Origin: Janibacter sp. DB-40
GTDB lineage: Bacteria; Actinomycetota; Actinomycetes; Actinomycetales; Dermatophilaceae
Assembly (NCBI RefSeq): GCF_029510815.1
Contig: NZ_CP120360.1
Location: 2,852,001 to 2,916,000 of the forward strand
Reading direction: 5' to 3'
Length of the DNA: 64,000 bases
A program made the position numbers and the translations under genes. Position 1 is the stretch's first letter; the number at the start of each line of letters is the position of its first letter. Positions 50,068-58,811 of this stretch are shown in pieces. A model generated the notes under the pieces. That model was not told the DNA's origin, did not search any database, and saw only the letters and a program-made list of their open reading frames with translations.

Positions 50068-51105
50068 TCAGACGGACTTCGCGGCGTCGGCCACGGAGGG
50101 GAGGAACTCCGTCACCGCGACCTCCATGGAGATCGGCGAGGGCGAGGACATCGTCATCGCGACCGAGTTGTCCGCGGACGCGACGAAGCTGCCGCGCTCG
50201 ATCGCCGGGATCCTGCCGAGGAGCGGGTCGTTCGTGATCTTCTCGACCTGCTTGTCGCTCTCGACGTAGAAGATCACCACGTCGGCGTCGATGTCGCGCG
50301 CCTTCTCGGCGGAGACGGAGAAGAAGAAGGCCTCGCCCTTCGAGTTCTTCTCCACGATCCCGGCGTCCTCCATGCCGAAGCGGCGCAGCAGCTGCGGGCG
50401 CAGGTCGATGCTGGTGTAGATGTCGATCGTCGACATGTCGGTCGGGCTGAAGGAGAGCCAGGCGACGGACTTGCCCTTGACCTCGGAGTGCTTGGCCACC
50501 GCCTCGTTGATGAGTCGGTTGGTCTCGCCGATGAGCTTGCCGGCCTGGTCAGGGCGCCCGATGGCCTTGCCGATCATCTTCACGCTGACCTCCCAGGGCG
50601 TGCCCCAGGCCAGCTCGGGGTAGGCAACGGTCGGCGCGATCTTCGACAGCTTCTGGTAGTCCTCCTTCGTCAACCCGGAGTTGACGCCGAGGACGAGGTC
50701 GGGCGTGAGCTGTGCGATCTCGTCGACGGGGATGCCGTCGGTGTCGTCGTAGCGCACGATCTCCGCGTCGGGGTCGATCTCCTTGACGGCCTGGTCGAAC
50801 CAGTCGGTCGAGCCCTGCTCGTTGCCGCCCCAGGTGATCTTGGTGGCGCCCACGGGCAGGACCCCGAAGGAGGCGAGGACGTCGTGGTCGTTCCAGCCGA
50901 CCGTCGCGATGCGCGTGGGCGCCTCGGTGATCTCGGTCGTGCCGAAGGCGTGCTCGAGCGTCACCGGGAAGGCGCCGGACTCCGCGGAAGCCGACTCTCC
51001 CCCCTTCGTCCCGGACCCGCTGTCGGCCGAGCCGGTCGCGCAGGCGGAGAGAGCGAAGAGGAGTGCGGGGGCCGAGGTGATGACGGCACGGCGGTTCGGC
51101 GACAT
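50068..51105 (-). CDS. Iron-siderophore substrate-binding lipoprotein
   Basis: 345 aa. Lipobox LSAC with the lipidated Cys at 22, a Ser/Gly-rich linker to about 45, then a class III binding-protein fold (VTLEHAFGTTEITEAPTRIATVGWNDHDVLASFGVLPVG, TPDLVLGVNSGLTKEDYQKLSKIAPTV). This is the FecB/FepB type (Peripla_BP_2). First gene of the iron operon, with likely iron boxes upstream. Confidence 0.93.
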   Translation of the reverse strand: MSPNRRAVITSAPALLFALSACATGSADSGSGTKGGESASAESGAFPVTLEHAFGTTEITEAPTRIATVGWNDHDVLASFGVLPVGATKITWGGNEQGSTDWFDQAVKEIDPDAEIVRYDDTDGIPVDEIAQLTPDLVLGVNSGLTKEDYQKLSKIAPTVAYPELAWGTPWEVSVKMIGKAIGRPDQAGKLIGETNRLINEAVAKHSEVKGKSVAWLSFSPTDMSTIDIYTSIDLRPQLLRRFGMEDAGIVEKNSKGEAFFFSVSAEKARDIDADVVIFYVESDKQVEKITNDPLLGRIPAIERGSFVASADNSVAMTMSSPSPISMEVAVTEFLPSVADAAKSV

Positions 51106-51129
51106 GGGCGTTCCCTTGGGGTGGGCGAC

Positions 51130-51163
51130 TAAGGAGATCCTAACTTAGGACTGGCTCACCTTA
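51130..51163. promoter_or_regulatory. Probable DtxR/IdeR iron boxes
   Basis: Read on the minus strand, TAAGGTGAGCCAGTCCTAA (51145-51163) matches 13 of 19 positions of the IdeR/DtxR consensus as I recall it. The adjacent TTAGGATCTCCTTA (51130-51143) is a near palindrome of the same half-site. Location 25-58 bases upstream of the binding-protein gene suits iron-dependent repression. Confidence 0.65.
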
Positions 51164-51183
51164 AACGCAACCAGCCAACCCTT

Positions 51184-51247
51184 CGCAACTGCTTAGGCTC
51201 CTGCGAAGGGAGCCGCCCCACCCTTCGCAACTGCTTAGGCTCTTGCG
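51184..51247 (+). repeat. Two 22-bp CGCA/TGCG repeats, 42 bp apart
   Basis: Copies at 51184-51205 and 51226-51247, both with TTCGCA before them and TGCGA after, between the iron operon promoter and the universal stress gene end. The first copy runs into AAGGGAGCC, so the palindromic ends extend to TTCGCA/TGCGAA. Confidence 0.85.
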
Positions 51248-51258
51248 AGCGTGGCGGC

Positions 51259-51603
51259 TCAGGGCTTGACGCAGATGACCGGGACGCCCGCCTCGAGGAT
51301 GATCTGCTGCGCCTGCGAGCCCAGGATGAGCTTGGCCACCGCCGTCCGGTGGCGGACGCCCACCGCGATCACCGAGACCTGCTCGCGCCCGGCGCAGTCC
51401 AGCAGATCGCCGACCGCGGACTGGGAGCGCTCGTCGGGTCGCTCCACGCGCTCGACGACGTCGCCGAGGTCGGCGGAGGGGGTGTGCTCTCCGTCGAGGA
51501 CGAAGTAGATCAGGTCCTCACCCCGGCGCGTCGCCTCCGCGATGCCGAAGCGGTAGGCGGCGTCCCCCTCGGCGGTGGGGGTTCCGGCAACGAGCACGGT
51601 CAT
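51259..51603 (-). CDS. Universal stress protein (UspA domain), short
   Basis: 114 aa, shorter than most UspA proteins. MTVLVAGTPTAEGDAAYRFGIAEATRRGEDLIYFVLD begins the fold; VSVIAVGVRHRTAVAKLILGSQAQQIILEAGVPVICVKP ends it with the usual GSxAxxI...PV pattern (nucleotide site). Divergent from the TctCBA operon; Usp genes of this type often accompany Tct transporters, suggesting a link. Confidence 0.87.
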   Translation of the reverse strand: MTVLVAGTPTAEGDAAYRFGIAEATRRGEDLIYFVLDGEHTPSADLGDVVERVERPDERSQSAVGDLLDCAGREQVSVIAVGVRHRTAVAKLILGSQAQQIILEAGVPVICVKP

Positions 51604-51786
51604 GGCGACCTCCTGGTTGATCGATCCGTCTCCTCAGACTAACCATCCCGCAGGGTCGGTCCGGGGGCACGCGGAGGTGCGGGGCGACTGGGCGGTAGCA
51701 CCTCAGGGACCTTACAGTGGCGGTGACGCAGAGCACACCGCGCGATGTCCCCGCCGCGTGGCGCACCCGACCCAGGAGTTGACCCC

Positions 51787-52812
51787 ATGGCAGCCGACGA
51801 CGGCAGCGCGGCCACCGCGCCGCCGGGCGCAGATCCCACCCGGCGACGCGCCCTGAGCCTCGGTTTCGGCGTCCTCGCAGTCCCCGTCATCGGGGCGGCC
51901 GGCTACCAGTCGATCCGCGCGGCGGATCAGGGCAGCAGCGTCCGGTCGAACCTGACCCTCGTCGCGCCGGCCGCGGCGGGCGGCGGCTGGGACGCCTTCC
52001 AGCGGGAGATGCAGGAGGCGATGCGCGCCAACAGCCTCGTCGGCAATGTCCAGGTCCTCAACATCCCCGGGGCCGGGGGCACCATCGCCGTCGGCAGCAT
52101 GAAGGAACGCAACACCGCCAACTACCTCATGGTCGGCGGCACGGGGCAGATCGCGGCGCACGCGCAGTTCGACACCCCCTCCACGATCACCGACCTCACC
52201 CCCGTGGCCCGGGTGGTCGAGGAGCTCTTCCTCGTCAACGTCCCGGCCGACTCCCCCTACGAGGACCTGCAGTCCCTCGTCGACGCCTGGCGCAAGGACC
52301 CCGAGCAGATCGCGTGGACCGGCGGCGGCTCGTCCGACCAGATGGTGATCACCGAGCTCGCCCTGGCGGCCGGCATCAGCCCCGCAGACATCACCTACAT
52401 CCCCTCCTCCGGTGGCGGTGAGGCCATCCAGGCCATGCTCAACGGCACCGCCCAGGCGTCCTCGGGCGGCTTCCCCGACATCTACCCGCAGGTCCAGTCC
52501 GGACGACTGCGCGGCCTCGGCGTCGCCGCGAAGAATCGCTTGGAGGGGGTGGACATCCCGACCATGCCGGAGCAGGGGTTCGACGTGACCCTGACGAACT
52601 GGCGTGCCCAGTTCGCCCCGCCCAATGCGAGCGAGGAGGACGTGGCCGAGTTCGTCACGCTGATGGAGGAGACCACCGCGACCGCCGAGTGGAAGGACGC
52701 GGTCAAGCGCAACTACTGGGTGGAGGTCCCGCTCTCGGGACCGGAGCTCGACGACTTCATCCAGTCGGAGATCGACAAGATCGGCTCCCTGATCAAGGAG
52801 ATGGGTGTATGA
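51787..52812 (+). CDS. TctC-family tricarboxylate-binding protein
   Basis: 341 aa. A twin-Arg-like start (PTRRRALSLGFGVLAVPVIGAAGYQ) suggests Tat or Sec export; it lacks a lipobox Cys. Then the TctC fold: LTLVAPAAAGGGWDAF, VLNIPGAGGTIAVGSM, TWTGGGSSDQMVITELAL-like and YIPSSGGGEAIQAMLNGTAQASSGGF. It feeds the TctAB membrane part, probably with citrate or a related acid. AGGAG is 8 bases before the ATG. TctB overlaps by ATGA. Confidence 0.92.
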   Translation: MAADDGSAATAPPGADPTRRRALSLGFGVLAVPVIGAAGYQSIRAADQGSSVRSNLTLVAPAAAGGGWDAFQREMQEAMRANSLVGNVQVLNIPGAGGTIAVGSMKERNTANYLMVGGTGQIAAHAQFDTPSTITDLTPVARVVEELFLVNVPADSPYEDLQSLVDAWRKDPEQIAWTGGGSSDQMVITELALAAGISPADITYIPSSGGGEAIQAMLNGTAQASSGGFPDIYPQVQSGRLRGLGVAAKNRLEGVDIPTMPEQGFDVTLTNWRAQFAPPNASEEDVAEFVTLMEETTATAEWKDAVKRNYWVEVPLSGPELDDFIQSEIDKIGSLIKEMGV

Positions 52813-53354
52813 CGCAGGCCGACGTGGGCGGCGTCCCGCCCGAGAACCGCGCCCGGCACGAGGCCGCGAGAGGCGGTTTCTGGCACGGCCGCTCCGCGCT
52901 CGTCATGCCGGCGATCGTCGGGGCCTTCAGCCTCTTCCTGCTCGTCGGCAGCGCGCTGCTGGACCCCGGAGAGGCCGAGTTCCCCGGCCCACGCTTCGTG
53001 CCCGTCATCGTCGGGGGGACCGGGCTGGTCCTGGCGGTCCTGCTGGCCGTGGGCGTGCTGCGCAGTCCCGAGCCGGTCGATGACCCCACTGCCGGGACGT
53101 ACCGCACCTACTCCGACTTCGCCGCCCTGGCTTGGGTGACGGGCGGCTTCCTCGCCTTCGCACTGCTCCTGCCCTACCTCGGCTGGATCCTCGCCGGAGC
53201 CCTGGTCTTCTGGTGCACCGCGCACGGCTTCGGCTCCCGGCGGCCCCTCTTCGACGTCCTCGTCGCGCTCTTCCTCAGCTCGCTGATCTACCTCGTCTTC
53301 GGTACCGCGCTGGGCCTGAACCTGCCGTCCGGCATCCTGGGAGGTGGCTTCTGA
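52809..53354 (+). CDS. TctB-family small transporter subunit
   Basis: 181 aa with four membrane segments (IVGAFSLFLLVGSALL, VIVGGTGLVLAVLLAVGV, FAALAWVTGGFLAFALLLPYLGWILAGALVFWC, LFLSSLIYLVFGTALGLNLPSGILGGGF). The closing LNLPSGILG is TctB-like. Overlaps TctC as ATGA and TctA as TGATG, so one operon. Confidence 0.9.
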   Translation: MTQADVGGVPPENRARHEAARGGFWHGRSALVMPAIVGAFSLFLLVGSALLDPGEAEFPGPRFVPVIVGGTGLVLAVLLAVGVLRSPEPVDDPTAGTYRTYSDFAALAWVTGGFLAFALLLPYLGWILAGALVFWCTAHGFGSRRPLFDVLVALFLSSLIYLVFGTALGLNLPSGILGGGF

Positions 53355-54859
53355 TGGAGACCCTCGACCTGCTGATGCAGGGCTTCGCCGGGGCGCTGAC
53401 ACCGATGAACCTCATGTGGGTGGTCATCGGCTGCCTGCTCGGGACCGCTGTCGGCGTGCTGCCCGGCCTGGGGTCCTCCATGGCCGTGGCGCTGCTGCTG
53501 CCGATGACCTTCGCCCTGGACCCGACGGCGGCCTTCATCCTCTTCGCCGGCGTGTACTTCGGTGGCCTCTTCGGCGACTCGACGATGGCCATCCTGCTCA
53601 ACACACCGGGACAGGCCTCGGCCATCGCCTCGACCTTCGAGGGACACCGGATGGCCAACGCCGGCCGCGCCCCGCAGGCCCTGGCCACCGCTGCGATCGG
53701 CGCCTTCATCGGCGGCATGATCTCCTCGGTGCTCGTCGTCTTCGTCTCCCCGAGCCTGGTGGAGTTCTCCTCGATGTTCGGCCCCGAGGAGTTCTTCGCC
53801 CTGGCGATGTTCGCCTTCATCGCCACCGCCTCGGTCGTCTCGGACAACGTCCTCAAGGGTCTGGCCTCGCTGGTCCTGGGCCTCGGAATCACCGTGGTCG
53901 GCGTCGACTCGGTCTCCGGCGTCGAGCGCTTCACCCTCGGTCTCCCCGAGCTCTTCGAGGGCATCTCCCTGGTGACCGTCACCGTGGCGGTTCTCGCCCT
54001 CGGCGAGGTGCTGTACATCGCCTCCCGGGTGCGACGGGACAGGGAGGACCTGCAGGTCCGCAAGGCCGGCCGCGGGTTCCTCAGCCGTCAGGAGTTCCTC
54101 GAGGCCGCGCCCGCGTGGGGCCGCGGCACCGTCATCGGGCTGCCCTTCGGCGTCATCCCCGCCGGCGGTGCCGAGATCCCGACCTTCATCTCCTACGACG
54201 TCGAGCGACGCCTCGACCGGCGACGCAAGAAGCCGAAGTTCGGCACGGGCGCCATCCGCGGCCTCGCCGCACCGGAGGCCGCCGGCAACGCCACCACCGG
54301 TATGGCCATGGGTGCCCTGCTGGCCCTGGGTCTGCCGATCTCGGCAACGGCAGCGATCATGCTCGCGGCCCTCCAGCAGTACGGCCTGCAACCCGGCCCC
54401 CTGCTCTTCGAGCAGAGCGCGGACCTCGTGTGGGCACTGCTGGCCAGCTTCTTCATCGCCATGGTCGTGCTCCTCGCGATCAACCTGCCCTTCGCCCAGC
54501 TCTGGTCGAAGCTCCTGCTGATCCCCAAGCACTATCTCTACGGCGGGATCACCCTCTTCTGCGGCCTGGGCATCTACGCCACCGCAGCGTCCGTCTTCGA
54601 CCTGGTCCTGCTGCTGATCATCGGGATCATCGGTTTCGTGATGCGCCGCTACGACTACCCGCTGGCGCCGCTGATGATCGGCATGGTGCTCGGGCCGCTG
54701 GCCGAGACGTCATTGCGGGACGCGCTGCTGGCCTCGGTGGGTGACCCGGTCACGCTCGTCACCGGCTGGATCACGTGGGTGATCTACGCACTCCTGCTGC
54801 TCGTCGTCGGCGCCTCCGCGTGGGGCGCCCTGCGCAAGCGCACCCAGCGCGACGTCTGA
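53354..54859 (+). CDS. TctA-family large transporter permease
   Basis: 501 aa, about twelve membrane segments. TctA signatures: IGCLLGTAVGVLPGLGSSMAVALLLPMTF near the start, YFGGLFGDSTMAILLNTPGQASAIASTFEGHRMANAGRAPQAL, and IRGLAAPEAAGNATTGMAMGALLALGLPISATAA. It moves tricarboxylates with Na+ or proton; the substrate here is unknown. Start ATG shares one base with the TctB TGA. A 22-bp repeat sits 25 bases past its stop. Confidence 0.94.
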   Translation: METLDLLMQGFAGALTPMNLMWVVIGCLLGTAVGVLPGLGSSMAVALLLPMTFALDPTAAFILFAGVYFGGLFGDSTMAILLNTPGQASAIASTFEGHRMANAGRAPQALATAAIGAFIGGMISSVLVVFVSPSLVEFSSMFGPEEFFALAMFAFIATASVVSDNVLKGLASLVLGLGITVVGVDSVSGVERFTLGLPELFEGISLVTVTVAVLALGEVLYIASRVRRDREDLQVRKAGRGFLSRQEFLEAAPAWGRGTVIGLPFGVIPAGGAEIPTFISYDVERRLDRRRKKPKFGTGAIRGLAAPEAAGNATTGMAMGALLALGLPISATAAIMLAALQQYGLQPGPLLFEQSADLVWALLASFFIAMVVLLAINLPFAQLWSKLLLIPKHYLYGGITLFCGLGIYATAASVFDLVLLLIIGIIGFVMRRYDYPLAPLMIGMVLGPLAETSLRDALLASVGDPVTLVTGWITWVIYALLLLVVGASAWGALRKRTQRDV

Positions 54860-54884
54860 CCGCCCCTCGTCCCCTCCTCCTTTT

Positions 54885-54906
54885 CGCAACTGCTTAGGCT
54901 CCTGCG
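54885..54906 (+). repeat. 22-bp CGCA/TGCG repeat (single copy)
   Basis: TTTTCGCAACTGCTTAGG then CTCCTGCGAAGG, between the convergent tctA and pyrE ends. Here the ends extend to TTCGCA/TGCGAA and run directly into a CGAAGGGGG motif. Confidence 0.85.
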
Positions 54907-54926
54907 AAGGGGGTGGGGGACTCGGC

Positions 54927-55481
54927 TCAGGCGAGGCCGAGGTCGGCCAGGCCGAAGACGTGCCGGTACTCCAGGCCCGCCTCGGCGAACTTCTCGGCCG
55001 CGCCGGTGGCCCGGTCGGCGATCGTGGCGACGGCGACGACCTCGGCGCCGGCCTCGCGGGCGGCGGTGGCCGCCTCGAGAGGGGAGGAACCGGTCGTCGA
55101 GGTGTCCTCGACGATGAGCACGCGACGGCCCTCGATCGACGGGCCCTCGATGCGCTGCTGCAGGCCATGCGCCTTGCCGGCCTTGCGCACGACGAAGGCG
55201 TCCAGGCGCTCCCCCGTCGCCGCCGTCGCGTGGAGCATCGACGTGGCCACCGGGTCCGCGCCGAGCGTCAGCCCGCCGACGGCGTCGAAGTCGAGGTCGG
55301 CCACCATGTCGAGCATGACCCGACCGACGAGCGGCGACGCCTCGCCGTCGAGGGTGATGCGGCGCAGGTCGACGTAGTAGTCGGCCTCCGCGCCGGAGGA
55401 GAGCGTGACCCGTCCGTGGACGATGGCCTTGTCCTTGACGATCTCGAGCAGGCGGGCGCGGTCAGCGGCGATGTCAGTCAC
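54927..55481 (-). CDS. pyrE: Orotate phosphoribosyltransferase
   Basis: 184 aa. The PRPP-binding loop VLIVEDTSTTGSSPLEAA and the type I PRTase pattern (LSSGAEADYYVDLRRI, GGLTLGADPVATSM) identify it. It makes OMP from orotate and PRPP in pyrimidine synthesis. GTG start chosen at MTDIAADRARLLEIV; longer frames add unlikely residues. No other pyr genes nearby. Confidence 0.93.
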   Translation of the reverse strand: MTDIAADRARLLEIVKDKAIVHGRVTLSSGAEADYYVDLRRITLDGEASPLVGRVMLDMVADLDFDAVGGLTLGADPVATSMLHATAATGERLDAFVVRKAGKAHGLQQRIEGPSIEGRRVLIVEDTSTTGSSPLEAATAAREAGAEVVAVATIADRATGAAEKFAEAGLEYRHVFGLADLGLA

Positions 55482-55551
55482 GGCCCGCAGTCTATGGCCG
55501 CGCTCCCGGAGCCTGCACTTCCCCACGGGGCGTGCGAAGGGGGCCGGAGAC

Positions 55552-56316
55552 TCAGTCCTTGCGGTGCAGGGAGCGGACGCGACGGCTGCGGACCAGCGCG
55601 CGCGGTGCGTGCCGCACGAGGGTGGCGACCGCCTTGTACTGCCGGCTCGGGACGGAGACGACCGTGCCGGACTCGGCGTCGGCGAGCGCCGCACGCACGA
55701 CGTCGGCCGCGTCGAGCCAGAAGGGGCCGGTCCGCTCGCCCTTGTCGATGCCCGCCCGCTCGTGGAACTCCGTGCGGACGTACCCCGGCAGCAGCGCCGT
55801 CACCGAGACCCCGGTCCCCACCAGCTCCCCCGCGAGCGACTCGGTGAAGGTGGTCACGTACGACTTCGCTGCCGAGTAGGTCCCGCTGGCGAGGTACCCG
55901 GCGACGGAGGAGACGTTGATGATCCGGCCGTGGCCGCGCGCCTGCATCGTCGTCGCGGCCGCGTGGCTGAGCACGAGGACCGCATGCACGAGCACGTCGA
56001 GGAGCTGCTCCTCGGCGCGGACGTCGCTGTCGACGAAGCGCGAGTTCAGGCTGTACCCGGCGTTGTTGACCAGGACGTCGACCGGCCGGGAGGGATCACG
56101 CAGCCGCTCCGCCACCCGCTCCAGCGCCTCCCGGTCGGACAGGTCCGCCGTCAGCACCTCCACGGCCACGCCGTGCGCCGAGCGCAGCTCGGCCGCGACC
56201 GACTCGAGCCGCGCGGAGTCGCGGGCGACGAGGACCAGGGGAACCCCCTTCGCCCCGAGCTGCTCGGCGAACTCGCGGCCGATGCCGGCGGTCGCCCCGG
56301 TGACCAGTGCGGTCAT
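55552..56316 (-). CDS. Short-chain dehydrogenase/reductase
   Basis: 254 aa. Cofactor loop TGATAGIG, NNAG, catalytic Ser in NVSSVAGY and Tyr-Lys in YSAAKSYV: a classical SDR, probably NADP(H)-dependent (R31 region LVLVARDSARL). Substrate unknown. The C-terminal extension (about 200-254) is basic. The start overlaps the dienelactone hydrolase stop as ATGA, forming a two-gene operon. Confidence 0.92.
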   Translation of the reverse strand: MTALVTGATAGIGREFAEQLGAKGVPLVLVARDSARLESVAAELRSAHGVAVEVLTADLSDREALERVAERLRDPSRPVDVLVNNAGYSLNSRFVDSDVRAEEQLLDVLVHAVLVLSHAAATTMQARGHGRIINVSSVAGYLASGTYSAAKSYVTTFTESLAGELVGTGVSVTALLPGYVRTEFHERAGIDKGERTGPFWLDAADVVRAALADAESGTVVSVPSRQYKAVATLVRHAPRALVRSRRVRSLHRKD

Positions 56317-57065
56317 GCGCCGAGCGTGGCGTCGAAGAGCTCACGCAGCTCGGTGAAGTGCCGCTCGGCACCCGCCTCCTGGTAGCTGGAGGTGTCACTC
56401 ATCGTGAAGCCGTGCGGGGCGTCCGGGTAGACCGCGGTGCGGGCCCGCAGGCCGTGCTCGGTGAGCGCCGCGTCCAGCCGGGCGACGTCCTCGGGCGGGT
56501 TGGTGCCGTCGTTGTCGGCGTGACCGTAGACGAAGGACGCCTGCGCGTCGACGAGCCTGCGGTGCGGGCTGTCCGGGTCGCTCGTCGCGATCGCTGCACC
56601 GTGGAAGCCACCGCATGCCGCCACCCTCGGGTCGAGGCCGGCGGCGCGGGTGGCGAACTTCGCGCCCATGCAGTAGCCGGTGACACCGATCGGCCCGTCG
56701 GCCACCCCGTCGAGCCCGCGCAGGGCCGCGATGTAGTGCGGCAGGTCGGCCTCCATGCGCTCCTGCGTCAGCGTCCCGACGCGCGGGATGCTCACCGTCC
56801 CGAACTCCGCCCGCTGCTCGGGGTCGGTCAGGTCCATGTCGCTCGGCGGGCTCGTCTGCGCGGCAGTGCCGAGGCGGTAGAAGGTGTTGGGAGCGAGGAC
56901 GACGTAGCCCCACGAGGCGATGCGGTCGGCCATCTCCTCGATGCGCGGGCGCAGCCCGATGGCGTCCATGAACAGCAGCACACCGGGGTGGGCGCCATCG
57001 TCGGGTCGGGCGACGACCGCCTCGGCGGTGCCCTCGTCGGCAGGGATCTCGATGAAGGGACGCAT
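56313..57065 (-). CDS. Dienelactone hydrolase-family protein
   Basis: 250 aa. Catalytic Cys in GYCMGAK (DLH nucleophile), an acidic residue near YGHADNDGTNPPED and His in APHGFTM. These match the family, whose members hydrolyse dienelactones or related esters. MRPFIEIPADEGTAEAVVARP starts the fold. It leads the SDR gene by an ATGA overlap. Confidence 0.9.
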   Translation of the reverse strand: MRPFIEIPADEGTAEAVVARPDDGAHPGVLLFMDAIGLRPRIEEMADRIASWGYVVLAPNTFYRLGTAAQTSPPSDMDLTDPEQRAEFGTVSIPRVGTLTQERMEADLPHYIAALRGLDGVADGPIGVTGYCMGAKFATRAAGLDPRVAACGGFHGAAIATSDPDSPHRRLVDAQASFVYGHADNDGTNPPEDVARLDAALTEHGLRARTAVYPDAPHGFTMSDTSSYQEAGAERHFTELRELFDATLGA

Positions 57066-57111
57066 GGACCGAACCTAGGTCGCCTCGGCGTCGGTGGCTA
57101 GGGTGACGCTC

Positions 57112-57930
57112 GTGCGTATCGCGACCTGGAACGTCAACTCCATCCGATCCCGAGTCGAGCGCGTCGAGGCCTGGCTGCAGCGCAGCGACATCGACGTGCT
57201 CGCCATCCAGGAGACCAAGGCGAGGGAGGACCAGTTCCCCCTCGAGCGCTTCACCGAGCTCGGGTACGAGGTCGCCCACCACGGCCTCAACCAGTGGAAC
57301 GGCGTGGCGATCCTCTCCCGGGTGGGCATGGAGGACGTCTCCATCGGCTTCGACGGCGACCCCGGCTGGGGGGACCCGGTCGCACCGGAGGCCCGCTCGA
57401 TCGGCGCGACCTGCGGTGGCGTGCGCGTCTGGTCCCTCTACGTCCCCAACGGCCGCGCGCTCGGCGACCCGCACATGGACTACAAGCTCGGCTGGCTGGA
57501 GCAGCTGCGGCAGCGCGCCGGCGAGTGGGCCGCCGAGGACACCCCGCTGGCGCTGTGCGGCGACTGGAACATCGCCCCGCGCGACGAGGACGTGTGGTCG
57601 ATGGAGTACTACGCCGACAAGACGCACGTCTCGCCCCCGGAGCGGGCGGCCTTCGACGCCTTCCTCGACGACGGCTTCGTCGACGTCGTGCGCCCGCACA
57701 CCCCCGGGCCGGAGGTCTACACCTACTGGGACTACCAGCGCCTGGCCTTCCCGAAGCGTCGCGGCATGCGCATCGACTTCGTCCTGGGGTCGGCCGCTCT
57801 CGCCGAGCGCGTCTCCGGTGCGGCCATCGACCGCGAGGAGCGCAAGGGCAAGGGCGCCAGCGACCACGCCCCGGTCATCGTCGGCCTCGACGGCGACGAC
57901 GGCGCAGCGGCCCCCCGCGAGGCCAAGTGA
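57112..57930 (+). CDS. xth: Exodeoxyribonuclease III
   Basis: 272 aa. MRIATWNVNSIRSRVERVEAWL, then QETKARED, YVPNGRALGDPH, LCGDWNIAPRDEDVW and ASDHAPVIV: the AP endonuclease/exonuclease III motif set. It repairs abasic sites. GTG start gives the canonical N-terminus; a GTG six codons earlier is less likely. Its stop overlaps the next gene as GTGA. Confidence 0.95.
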   Translation: MRIATWNVNSIRSRVERVEAWLQRSDIDVLAIQETKAREDQFPLERFTELGYEVAHHGLNQWNGVAILSRVGMEDVSIGFDGDPGWGDPVAPEARSIGATCGGVRVWSLYVPNGRALGDPHMDYKLGWLEQLRQRAGEWAAEDTPLALCGDWNIAPRDEDVWSMEYYADKTHVSPPERAAFDAFLDDGFVDVVRPHTPGPEVYTYWDYQRLAFPKRRGMRIDFVLGSAALAERVSGAAIDREERKGKGASDHAPVIVGLDGDDGAAAPREAK

Positions 57931-58811
57931 CTCCCGCGCCGCCGGCCCGCAGGCTGACCGTCGAGTCCCCCGACGGCGCCCGCATCGCCGTCTTCGACCA
58001 CGCCCCCGACGGTGCCCCCACCGACCCCACGCTCGTGCTCGCGCACGGCTGGTGCCTGACCCACGAGGCCTGGGACCCGGTGGTCGCCGAGCTGCGGACC
58101 CGGCGACCCGACCTGCGGATCATCAGCTACGACCAGCCCGGGCACGGGCACTCCACGGTGGGGCTCGACCGCTCGGTCGGCCTGGTCGACCTCGGCGCGA
58201 CCCTCCGCGCGGTCATCGAGGCCACCGCACCCGGGGACGACCTCGTCCTCGCGGGCCACTCCATGGGCGGCATGACGATCATGGCGCTGGCCGGGCTCGA
58301 CCCGAACCTCCTGCGCGAGCGGGTCCGCGGGGCCGCCCTCGTCGGGACGGCGGCGCACCTGCCGGGCCGTCGGGGCATCCCCGGTGAGCGGCTCGCCATG
58401 GCCGCCCTCGCTCGACTGCCCTCGGGCTTCCGTGGACTGCCGACGACGCCGCGGCTGACCGCGGCCAACCTCTTCGGGGACGACCCCGACCCGCAGGCGG
58501 TCCGCGCCACCGCCCGGATGACCAGCCGCACCCGCGCCAACGTCGTCGCCGACTGGTACCGCGCGATCATGGGACTGGACCTGCGGTCGGGACTGGCCCC
58601 CTTCGCCTCGATGCCGACGGAGATCGTCACCGGCACCCGCGACCGGCTCACCCCGGTCTCGGCGGGGCGGCGCCTGGCGGCGCTGGTGCCGGGCGCGACC
58701 TTCCGGTCCGTGCCCGGCGTCGGCCACATGATCACGTACGAGGCGACGGACCTGGTCGCCACGCGCATCGAGTCACTCCTCGACGCCGAAGCCGCGAGCC
58801 AGCGCGCCTGA
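57927..58811 (+). CDS. Alpha/beta hydrolase
   Basis: 294 aa. TLVLAHGWCLTHEAWDPV (oxyanion hole), GHSMGGMT (nucleophile Ser elbow), acid in TGTRDRLTPV and His in GVGHMITYEA. Esterase- or hydrolase-type; the substrate is unknown. GTG start overlaps xth, and the 3' end overlaps the convergent MFS gene by 39 bases. Confidence 0.9.
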   Translation: MTPAPPARRLTVESPDGARIAVFDHAPDGAPTDPTLVLAHGWCLTHEAWDPVVAELRTRRPDLRIISYDQPGHGHSTVGLDRSVGLVDLGATLRAVIEATAPGDDLVLAGHSMGGMTIMALAGLDPNLLRERVRGAALVGTAAHLPGRRGIPGERLAMAALARLPSGFRGLPTTPRLTAANLFGDDPDPQAVRATARMTSRTRANVVADWYRAIMGLDLRSGLAPFASMPTEIVTGTRDRLTPVSAGRRLAALVPGATFRSVPGVGHMITYEATDLVATRIESLLDAEAASQRA

